Assembly: GCA_003455945.1 (NCBI GenBank)
Contig: DMPQ01000175.1
Coordinates: 4,285-9,892, forward strand
Direction of reading: 5' to 3'
Origin: Planctomycetaceae bacterium
Lineage (GTDB): Bacteria; Planctomycetota; Planctomycetia; Pirellulales; Pirellulaceae
Length of the DNA: 5,608 nucleotides
Both the position numbers and the translations under genes were made by a program. The notes under the pieces are model-generated. The model searched no databases and was not told where the DNA came from. It saw only the letters and a list, made by a program, of their open reading frames with translations. This document shows positions 1 through 5,394 of this stretch, in pieces (positions within the stretch are counted from its first letter, which is position 1; each line of letters opens with the position of its first letter).

Positions 1-1290
1 GTCGTTCTCGTCGAGCGCGTTGAGCTGCAGGAAGGTGTCGAACTCCGACGAGCGGAGCACGATTCGGATCGGCTGACCGGCAAACCCGCGGATCTCGTAG
101 CGATCGAAGTGCTGACCGCGGGCGTTCTGCGGATCGAACCGATTGAGGATGCCGACCTCAAGCCGCTCGTCGAGCGGCCCCAAAGCGGCCCCGCCAGGAA
201 CGACGTTCGGACCGGCATGCCCGTTCGCGAGAATATCGCTCGCCGCGATCTCCGAAGCGGTCCGCTCGACGAACGTCGCCTGCACTTCGTAGTTGCCGGC
301 TCCGACCGCGTAGGGCGAGACGATGATCCGGAATTTCCCTCCTTCGACCACGTCGAACTCGACGTGCGAATGCCGCTGGCTCGATCCGAAGTCGTCGTTC
401 ATCCAGAGCTGTCCGGCGGTCGGATTGCCGTCCGGCCCGAGCATCTCGACGGCGACGAAGGTGTCGAAATCGTCCGACCAGACGTCGACGGCGACTCGCC
501 CGGGTCCGGGCGCGATCTCGAGGGGGAACGTATCCGAGGGATTGCCGGTATGGACCGAAACCGGATCCTCGGCGGTGATCGCTCCCATTTCGGTCCGCAG
601 GATCTGAGGCATCGGCGGGATCGGAGCGGTCATGCGGCGGATCGAAAGCTGATATCGCCCCATCTCGGTCGGATCGTAGCCGTAGACGTCGACGCGATAG
701 CGGCCGTTCTCGACGAAGGTCAGATCGAGTCGCGAGTCGCTCCCCTGACCGTAGTCGTCGTTGCGCCAACTCTGGCGCGGATCCGGTTCGCCGTCGTCGG
801 TCAGCTTCGAAACGACCAGCACGGTGTCGAACGCCTGGCTGTTCAGCGTCACGATCGCGCGACGATTGCGATCGGTCACCTCGAACTCGTACGAGTCGAA
901 TGCCGCGCCGTTCGCATCGACGGTGTCGTCGATCACCAATTCGCCGTCATGCCGCTCCGTCTCGTCCAGCGGCGGCAGTGGGGCATCGGGAGGAGGGGCG
1001 GGGCCTTCCTGAATCCCCGCGGCTCCGGGGCCCTGTTGCAGAGCGGCTTCGAGTTCCTGCGGGGTGATGTCGGCGGTGCGAGTCCGAGCTCCTTCCTCGC
1101 CGTCATCCGGAGCATGCCCATGCTCCTCGGGGGCCTCCGGTTCCTGAATCGCCGCAGCCGAAACCGTCGAGCCGACTGATGACGGCAAGCCGCCCCAGAT
1201 CGCTCCGCACAGCGACAGACCGAACGCGAACGAACGGACGAAACGGAGCGACTCGGTCGAGAGAACCGAGCGGCACGGGACGCGGCGCAT
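1..1290 (-). CDS. Exported PPC-repeat protein, 3' end beyond the window (partial)
   Basis: This reading frame stays open for 430 codons from ATG 1290-1288 to the left edge, so the C-terminus is missing. Residues 1-47 look like a Sec signal peptide: an Arg-containing start, a hydrophobic stretch around 21-35, and likely cleavage near TVSA/AA. Residues 48-112 form an acidic, Pro-rich linker. Then come beta-rich repeats of the bacterial pre-peptidase C-terminal (PPC) type. Unit A (about 113-217) has FDTV at 154, NDDY at 177 and an MGRYQLSI end. Unit B (about 233-340) has FDTF at 275 and NDDF at 298. Unit C starts near 374 with FDTF at 417 and is cut by the window edge. PPC domains are beta-sandwich modules of exported proteins; here their ligand is unknown. 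A catalytic domain could follow outside the window. The start is supported by GGAG (1298-1301) seven bases upstream, and no other in-frame ATG lies before the upstream stop. Same strand as the caspase gene, 211 bases downstream of it. Confidence 0.85.
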   Translation of the reverse strand, partial: MRRVPCRSVLSTESLRFVRSFAFGLSLCGAIWGGLPSSVGSTVSAAAIQEPEAPEEHGHAPDDGEEGARTRTADITPQELEAALQQGPGAAGIQEGPAPPPDAPLPPLDETERHDGELVIDDTVDANGAAFDSYEFEVTDRNRRAIVTLNSQAFDTVLVVSKLTDDGEPDPRQSWRNDDYGQGSDSRLDLTFVENGRYRVDVYGYDPTEMGRYQLSIRRMTAPIPPMPQILRTEMGAITAEDPVSVHTGNPSDTFPLEIAPGPGRVAVDVWSDDFDTFVAVEMLGPDGNPTAGQLWMNDDFGSSQRHSHVEFDVVEGGKFRIIVSPYAVGAGNYEVQATFVERTASEIAASDILANGHAGPNVVPGGAALGPLDERLEVGILNRFDPQNARGQHFDRYEIRGFAGQPIRIVLRSSEFDTFLQLNALDEND

Positions 1291-1297
1291 GAACCGA

Positions 1298-1301
1298 CTC
1301 C
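1298..1301 (-). promoter_or_regulatory. Ribosome binding site of the PPC-repeat gene
   Basis: The minus strand reads GGAG here, seven bases before the ATG at 1290-1288. This spacing fits a Shine-Dalgarno site and fixes the start of the downstream gene. Confidence 0.55.
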
Positions 1302-1319
1302 GGTAAGAGACCGCGGCGC

Positions 1320-1356
1320 GCGGCACCTCCCCGCGAGGGTCTTCGCGGGGAGCCGC
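1320..1356 (-). other. GC-rich hairpin between the caspase and PPC-repeat genes
   Basis: CTCCCCGCGA (1327-1336) and TCGCGGGGAG (1343-1352) are perfect 10-base inverted repeats around a 6-base loop. An outer 4-bp stem (GCGG 1320-1323 with CCGC 1353-1356) extends it, with a CAC bulge on one side only. On the minus-strand transcript it lies about 150 bases after the caspase stop codon and about 30 bases before the next start codon. No T-run follows on either strand, so it does not look like a standard intrinsic terminator. It could attenuate readthrough, protect an RNA end, or affect translation of the PPC gene. The rest of the 1291-1501 gap shows no gene. Confidence 0.5.
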
Positions 1357-1501
1357 ACGACCAGGGAGACCGCGATCGAGCGAGATGAGACCCCTTCCAG
1401 GCTACCCGGAACCCCCAACGGTCGCCACGATCCGAATCGGGACCGAGAGGACCTTCGATGGCTCTTCGGGACGGAACGATCGGCATTCCCGGAGGAACAG
1501 G

Positions 1502-3796
1502 TCATTCCCAGGCGAAGAGCACCTCGCGCGAATCGACGCCGCCGCGGTCGACCACCAGCTTCTGGAAGCTCAGGTCCTGGCTCGGGTCGACCGCATTCTC
1601 GCCCCCCTTGATCCGAGTCGACCGGACGTCGTCTCGATACCGCTCGCCGATGTAGTGGCAGAGTTCGTGCGCGGTCAGCTGATGATCGCTGTCCAGGTCG
1701 GCCAGCTCCCGATGATCGAACAGCGCGTCGGCCATGAACTTCGCCAGATAACCGCCGGCCTGAAACTGCGCCGCGACGTTCGAAAGCACGTCCTCTTCGC
1801 TCGAGAAGATCCCCATGCGTCCGCGAGCCGAGATGACGTCCTTGGCAAAGCCGCCGCTGAAGCAGGCATCGAGCGCGACGAGCGCCACGCCGGCCTGCGA
1901 ACGATTGAAGACCGTCGCGAAGTCGTCGTCGGAAACCTGACCGTCGACCAGTGCGAGCGTCTCGTGGATCCCGTCCGGATCGGCCGCGTTCGCTTCGCCC
2001 TGAAGCTGTCCGCCGTGCCCCGAGTAGAAGAACAGGAGCAGGTCGTTCGGTCCCGCCTTGCGCCCCATCTCGTCGAGCGCCTGAGCGACCGCGGCGACCG
2101 TCGCATCGCCGTTCACCAGCAGGCGGCTGTCTTCGGCTCGCATCCCGTAATGATCGCGCAGCAGCGAGTAGATCCGCTCCGCATCGACGTCGCACAACTG
2201 CAGATCGCCCTGGTCTCCCGGATAGTCGGCGATCCCGACGAAGACGCCGTAGATCCGGCGGCTGGCCGCGCGAGCGGCATCCCCCAGATCGAACTGCAAC
2301 TCGTAGGCGCCGGTCTCGTCGGCCGAGTACGAGGTCGCCGTCAGCGTGTAGCGACCGGTCTGCGGGAGCACGAGCTCGATGCCGGCATTCCGATCGTTGC
2401 CGTCGTCATCGAACGTGGCGGACGAGCCGTCGGGGCCGGTCAGGATCAGGAACGAATCGAACGCTTCGCTCAGCAGTCGGACGCGCAGCCGAGTCCCCTG
2501 CGTTCCGTCGAACGCATACGAGTCCCCCCAGCGTTCGCCGGCGATCCGCGGATCCGCGGTCGTCAGCTCGCCGGCCAAACGAGTGCCGGCAAGGAGCAGT
2601 CCGGCCGAGTCGATTCCGCCGGCCGACGACGTCTCGATCGTCAGCCGATACGATCCGGTCTCGCCCGGCTTGTAGCTGGTCACCAACACCCGATGCTCGC
2701 CCGTCTCGGTCAGCTCGGTCTCGATGACGCTCCGGTTCTTCGCCCCTTCGAAGTCGTCGTTGTCCAGCGACGTGCCGCTCGGCGTCTTGATCATCACGTA
2801 GGTGTCGAAGTCGCTGCTGGTCAGCTCGACGCGGACCCGCATGCCCGGGACCCCTTGGATCTGAAAGCCGTCGACGTACTCGCCCGAGGTGAGCGTGACG
2901 TCGTCGGAGGTCAGATAACCCGACTCCTCGCGCACCGACGGACCGCTCGGGGCGACCGGCGGCGCGGAAGCCGACTCGGTCCGCAGCACCAGACGGTAGT
3001 CCCCCGTCTCGCTCTTGCCGTAGGTGGTGACGTAGATCCGATAGATGCCGTCGGCCGGCGCCTGGAAGGTGATCAGCGATCGCTCGCGACTCTCCTCGTA
3101 GTCGTCGTTCACCACGACCAGTTCGGGATCGACGTCGGTCCGCATGTACAGATAGGAATCGAACGCGGAGCTCGTCAGATCGGCGGTCAGTCGATCTCCG
3201 GCCGCCAGCTGGATCGGGAAGATGTCGGCGTACTCGCCATCCTCGAGCTGCGTGTCGAAGCGATTGAGCGTACCGACTTCGACCCGATCGTCGGGGCCCG
3301 CTTCGAGGCCGTTGACCGGCCCCGGCGGATTCGGCATCGGCCGAGGTGCATCGCCGATCTCGATCGTCAGCTCATAGGCGCCGGTCTCGTTGGCGCCGTA
3401 GCTGGTGACCATCACGCGATACAGCCCGGCGCTCGGCACCGTCGCCTCGGCGATCGAGCGCTGCTTGCTGTTCTCGAAATCGTCGTTGAACCATTCGCGC
3501 GAGCGATCGGCGTTCCCTTCGGCATCGGTCCCGTTGATCTGGACGAAGGTGTCGAAGTCGGTCGAGCGGAGATCGGCGCGGATCGTCTGGCCCGCCGCCA
3601 GCTCGACGTCGTACGTCTCGTAGTACTCGCCCGACGAGAGCTGCCGGTCCTTGGACGAAAGCTTGCCGCTCTCCTCGCGCGTCTCGGCGCTCGCCGGAAC
3701 GGCCGGCATCGCCACCAGCAAGACCGTCGACCACAGAGCCGCCAGGGCAGGGGTCCGAAAACCTGCCGCTCCCCACCCGCGCCGCTTCCGACTCAT
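1502..3796 (-). CDS. Exported caspase-family (peptidase C14) protease with four N-terminal PPC repeats
   Basis: A complete protein of 764 residues. A Sec signal peptide (1-37) ends in PASA/ET. Four PPC-type repeats follow at about 42-147, 171-272, 290-388 and 400-503. Each has an FD(T/S)(F/Y) motif (81, 212, 330, 446) and a conserved end of the form SYxxxETGxYxL. NDD(F/Y) occurs in units 1-3 (104, 230, 346) but is DDDGND in unit 4. The caspase fold begins near 515 with YGVFVGIADYPG, followed by LQLCDVDAERI (metacaspase-like first strand and helix). The catalytic dyad is His594 in FFYSGHGG and Cys645 in DACFSGG. An EF-hand-like loop lies at 700-711. Family members are cysteine endopeptidases; Asp643, two residues before the Cys, matches the acidic pocket of metacaspases, which favours cleavage after Arg or Lys (inference). 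Its only cysteines are 535, 645 and 713. The ATG start is supported by GGGAG (3806-3810) nine bases upstream. The target and the trigger are unknown. Confidence 0.93.
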   Translation of the reverse strand: MSRKRRGWGAAGFRTPALAALWSTVLLVAMPAVPASAETREESGKLSSKDRQLSSGEYYETYDVELAAGQTIRADLRSTDFDTFVQINGTDAEGNADRSREWFNDDFENSKQRSIAEATVPSAGLYRVMVTSYGANETGAYELTIEIGDAPRPMPNPPGPVNGLEAGPDDRVEVGTLNRFDTQLEDGEYADIFPIQLAAGDRLTADLTSSAFDSYLYMRTDVDPELVVVNDDYEESRERSLITFQAPADGIYRIYVTTYGKSETGDYRLVLRTESASAPPVAPSGPSVREESGYLTSDDVTLTSGEYVDGFQIQGVPGMRVRVELTSSDFDTYVMIKTPSGTSLDNDDFEGAKNRSVIETELTETGEHRVLVTSYKPGETGSYRLTIETSSAGGIDSAGLLLAGTRLAGELTTADPRIAGERWGDSYAFDGTQGTRLRVRLLSEAFDSFLILTGPDGSSATFDDDGNDRNAGIELVLPQTGRYTLTATSYSADETGAYELQFDLGDAARAASRRIYGVFVGIADYPGDQGDLQLCDVDAERIYSLLRDHYGMRAEDSRLLVNGDATVAAVAQALDEMGRKAGPNDLLLFFYSGHGGQLQGEANAADPDGIHETLALVDGQVSDDDFATVFNRSQAGVALVALDACFSGGFAKDVISARGRMGIFSSEEDVLSNVAAQFQAGGYLAKFMADALFDHRELADLDSDHQLTAHELCHYIGERYRDDVRSTRIKGGENAVDPSQDLSFQKLVVDRGGVDSREVLFAWE

Positions 3797-3805
3797 CGCT
3801 TCACG

Positions 3806-3810
3806 CTCCC
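3806..3810 (-). promoter_or_regulatory. Ribosome binding site of the caspase gene
   Basis: The minus strand reads GGGAG, nine bases before ATG 3796-3794. It supports this start, which is also directly followed by a basic N-terminus and a hydrophobic signal-peptide core. Confidence 0.5.
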
Positions 3811-3859
3811 GTCGATCGCTCGGCGAATCGACCCGGTCCGAGACACTACGAGTCCGGCA

Positions 3860-3931
3860 CGACGAGCGACTTGCTTCGCCGACGGCACTCGCGAGACCGC
3901 ATCAGCGTAGCCGCTCCGACGAGCGACTGGC
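3860..3931. repeat. Near-identical 15-base direct repeat upstream of the caspase gene
   Basis: CGACGAGCGACTTGC (3860-3874) and CGACGAGCGACTGGC (3917-3931) agree at 14 of 15 positions and start 57 bases apart. The second copy overlaps a possible -35 element of the caspase promoter. They could be paired protein binding sites or a small tandem duplication. Because words such as CGAGCGA are common in this DNA, chance is also possible. Confidence 0.35.
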
Positions 3932-3933
3932 AA
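3904..3933 (-). promoter_or_regulatory. Possible sigma-70-type promoter of the caspase gene
   Basis: On the minus strand TTGCCA (3933-3928; five of six matches to TTGACA) and TACGCT (3909-3904; the T, A and final T of a -10 box) are separated by 18 bases. This would give an untranslated leader of about 100 bases before ATG 3796. The -10 match is weak and the assignment rests on sequence alone. Confidence 0.3.
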
Positions 3934-3977
3934 TTCTCGGCGTCGGCGGCAACCGGGCGGAGGCGCGATCGACAGGT

Positions 3978-4019
3978 GGTCGAGCGAACGAGAATCTCGA
4001 TCCGACATTCTCGTCGACC
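3978..4019. promoter_or_regulatory. Split inverted repeat in the divergent intergenic region (candidate operator or hairpin)
   Basis: ACGAGAAT (3988-3995) and ATTCTCGT (4007-4014) are perfect 8-base inverted repeats separated by 11 bases, so half-site centres lie 19 bases apart, near two helical turns. Outside them GGTCG (3978-3982) pairs with CGACC (4015-4019), with five extra bases (AGCGA) on the left side only. The site lies between the starts of two divergent genes, roughly 190 bases from the caspase start and 100 from the thioredoxin start. It is the best candidate for a shared regulator site in the 3797-4117 gap, where I find no convincing gene. Confidence 0.4.
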
Positions 4020-4117
4020 GATCCGCGAATGCCGTCAGAATACGGTGTCGTCGAGCGTCCACATCCCCTGGGCACGTTGCTCCCCCTTCGAACCAGCGAA
4101 CCGCCGAGACCTTGAAG

Positions 4118-5269
4118 ATGCCGAGAACGCGATCGTCGTCGGTCCCCCTGGTGCTGCTGTTCGTCGCCTCGGTCGTCTTCTCGGCGTCCGCCGACGCTCA
4201 GCAGAATCCCGACGGTCGTCTGCCGATCGGCGATACCGACGATCCGCTCGTCTGGTTGATCCGAGACCCGTATGTCCTGGATCGGATCGAAGCGACCGAC
4301 GAACAGCGGCGAGCGTTCCGAGAGTTGGCCGATCGGATCGACTCCTCGATCTGGCCGGCGCGAAATCGCCCGGCGGCCGACGCTCAACGAGCGTGGCGCG
4401 AGGCGACCGAACTGGCGCAGCGCGAGATCGAATCTCGGCTGAAGCCCGAACAGCGCCACGAGTTCTACGGCATCCTCTATCGCGTGCTCGGCCCCCGTGG
4501 GCTCGAACGACCCGATCTGGCCGATCGCCTGGAGCTGACCGCCGAACAGCGACAACAGGTCGCGGAGCTCCTGGCATCGGGGCGCCGCGAACTGGCGTCT
4601 CTGCAGCAGCGGCGCGAACAGGGAGAAGCGATCGAGACGCTCCAGCGCGAAGCGACCGAGTCGACCGAGCGGGTCCGCAAGGAACTGCTCGAGCAACTGA
4701 CCGTCGCTCAGCGGACCGACTGGTCGAAGCTGCTGGGGGAATCGATCGACTTCGCGCAGCTCGGTGCCATCGACTTCGCCGCCCCGCCGCTCCCCGCCGA
4801 CCCGAACGACTGGATCGGACGCCCGCCGCAAGGCTACGGCGAGAGTCCGGTCACCGTCATCCACTTCTTCGCTCACGGCTGCATCAACTGCCGGCGTAAC
4901 TACGAGCGGTACCGCGAATGGGACGCGGCGTATCGGGACCGAGGTGTTCGGGTCGTCGGAATCCACACGCCGGAAACCGAAGAGGAGCGGGATCGGTCGT
5001 TGCTGGAACGACGGATCGCCGAAGCGAAGTTCGAGTTTCCGGTCCTCGTCGACGGCCGATCGGAACAATGGAATCGCTGGGGCAACTCGATGTGGCCGAC
5101 CGTCTATCTGGTCGATCGCCAGGGTCGAGTCCGAGGATGGTGGATCGGCGAACTCCAGTGGCAAGGCCAGACCGGGGATCAGGCGATCGCGCGACGAATC
5201 GAGACGCTGTTGGCGGAAGACGCTGCGAAACCGGGAGGAACTTCGCCCCCGAGCGGCCGACGACCTTGA
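4118..5269 (+). CDS. Exported thioredoxin-fold protein (DipZ/TlpA-like) with N-terminal LTxxQ-type helical region
   Basis: A complete protein of 383 residues. A Sec signal peptide (1 to about 25-27) has a hydrophobic core VPLVLLFVASVVF and ends ASADA/QQ. Residues 40-235 are mostly charged helix and contain four related motifs: ATDEQRR (59), LKPEQRH (108), LTAEQRQ (140) and LTVAQRT (194), resembling the LTxxQ motif of Spy/CpxP-type periplasmic proteins. A thioredoxin fold fills about 240-366. It has the redox motif Cys255-Ile-Asn-Cys258, followed by VVGIHTPET and the cis-Pro segment MWPTVYLVD (Pro327). The CINC and HTPE motifs are typical of the DipZ C-terminal thioredoxin domain, without DipZ's membrane part. 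The likely role is thiol-disulphide exchange on extracytoplasmic proteins; the substrate is unknown. I prefer ATG 4118, with weak GAGA at 4106-4109 about nine bases upstream. An in-frame TTG at 4112 is possible but lies too close to that site. It is transcribed divergently from the caspase gene. Confidence 0.9.
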   Translation: MPRTRSSSVPLVLLFVASVVFSASADAQQNPDGRLPIGDTDDPLVWLIRDPYVLDRIEATDEQRRAFRELADRIDSSIWPARNRPAADAQRAWREATELAQREIESRLKPEQRHEFYGILYRVLGPRGLERPDLADRLELTAEQRQQVAELLASGRRELASLQQRREQGEAIETLQREATESTERVRKELLEQLTVAQRTDWSKLLGESIDFAQLGAIDFAAPPLPADPNDWIGRPPQGYGESPVTVIHFFAHGCINCRRNYERYREWDAAYRDRGVRVVGIHTPETEEERDRSLLERRIAEAKFEFPVLVDGRSEQWNRWGNSMWPTVYLVDRQGRVRGWWIGELQWQGQTGDQAIARRIETLLAEDAAKPGGTSPPSGRRP

Positions 5270-5297
5270 CTCGCGAAGGTCCGAGGGGTGAGATACG
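5266..5297 (+). promoter_or_regulatory. Possible promoter of the tRNA-Arg gene
   Basis: TTGACT (5266-5271) matches a -35 box at five of six positions and contains the TGA stop codon of the thioredoxin gene. A weak -10-like GATACG (5292-5297), preceded by TGA as in extended -10 elements, follows after a long spacer of 20 bases. Transcription would then start some 10 bases before the tRNA. The alternative is cotranscription with the upstream gene. Confidence 0.28.
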
Positions 5298-5310
5298 CTC
5301 GGTCCGAGCG
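5296..5310 (+). other. Short palindrome just upstream of tRNA-Arg
   Basis: CGCTCGG (5296-5302) and CCGAGCG (5304-5310) are perfect inverted repeats around a single T. As RNA this gives a six-pair stem with a three-base loop, ending four bases before the tRNA. No T-run follows, so it is not a standard terminator for the thioredoxin gene. It could be a leader hairpin, a processing signal or a binding site. Confidence 0.35.
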
Positions 5311-5314
5311 ACGA

Positions 5315-5388
5315 GTCCCGGTAGCTCAGCCGGATAGAGCAGCTGACTTCTAATCAGCAGGTCACAGGTTCGAATCCTGTCCGGGATG
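5315..5388 (+). tRNA. tRNA-Arg, anticodon UCU
   Basis: The cloverleaf folds completely. The acceptor stem GTCCCGG (5315-5321) pairs with CCGGGAT (5381-5387), its first pair being G-U. The D stem is GCTC/GAGC (5324-5327 with 5337-5340). The anticodon stem GCTGA/TCAGC encloses the loop CTTCTAA, with anticodon TCT at 5349-5351, which reads AGA. The variable loop is AGGTC. The T stem ACAGG/CCTGT encloses TTCGAAT. The discriminator base is G5388, and the following CTT shows that CCA is not encoded and must be added by tRNA nucleotidyltransferase. A run of five T (5390-5394) follows almost directly and may help end transcription. AGA is a rare Arg codon in this GC-rich DNA, where CGN codons dominate. 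Confidence 0.97.
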
Positions 5389-5394
5389 CTTTTT

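Noticed and set aside
109..1179. A 356-codon plus-strand open frame antisense to the PPC-repeat gene
   Set aside because: It is codon-aligned with the minus-strand gene and arises because that gene avoids TTA, CTA and TCA in this register. The minus-strand product shows a signal peptide and PPC motifs; this one shows nothing.
933..2195. A 420-codon minus-strand open frame spanning parts of both minus-strand genes
   Set aside because: It is a shifted frame of the caspase and PPC genes, very Arg-rich, and would conflict with both well-supported products.
1385..3910. An 841-codon open frame on the plus strand, antisense to the whole caspase gene
   Set aside because: It lies opposite a gene with clear signal peptide, repeats and catalytic motifs. 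Its translation is rich in Arg, Asp and Val without domain signatures, as expected from the mirror image of GAC/GTC/TCG-rich codons.
3793..4062. An 89-codon minus-strand frame (GTG start) ending in an ATGA overlap with the caspase start, which could suggest a coupled small gene
   Set aside because: About 22% of its residues are Arg, it has no family motif, its start lies only two bases from the nearest AGGGG, and it covers the dyad and promoter-like sites. The ATGA overlap is probably chance, though conservation in relatives could revive it.
3902..5164. A 420-codon minus-strand open frame opposite the thioredoxin gene
   Set aside because: It is the antisense shadow of a gene with signal peptide, CxxC and cis-Pro motifs, and it has no recognisable domain of its own.
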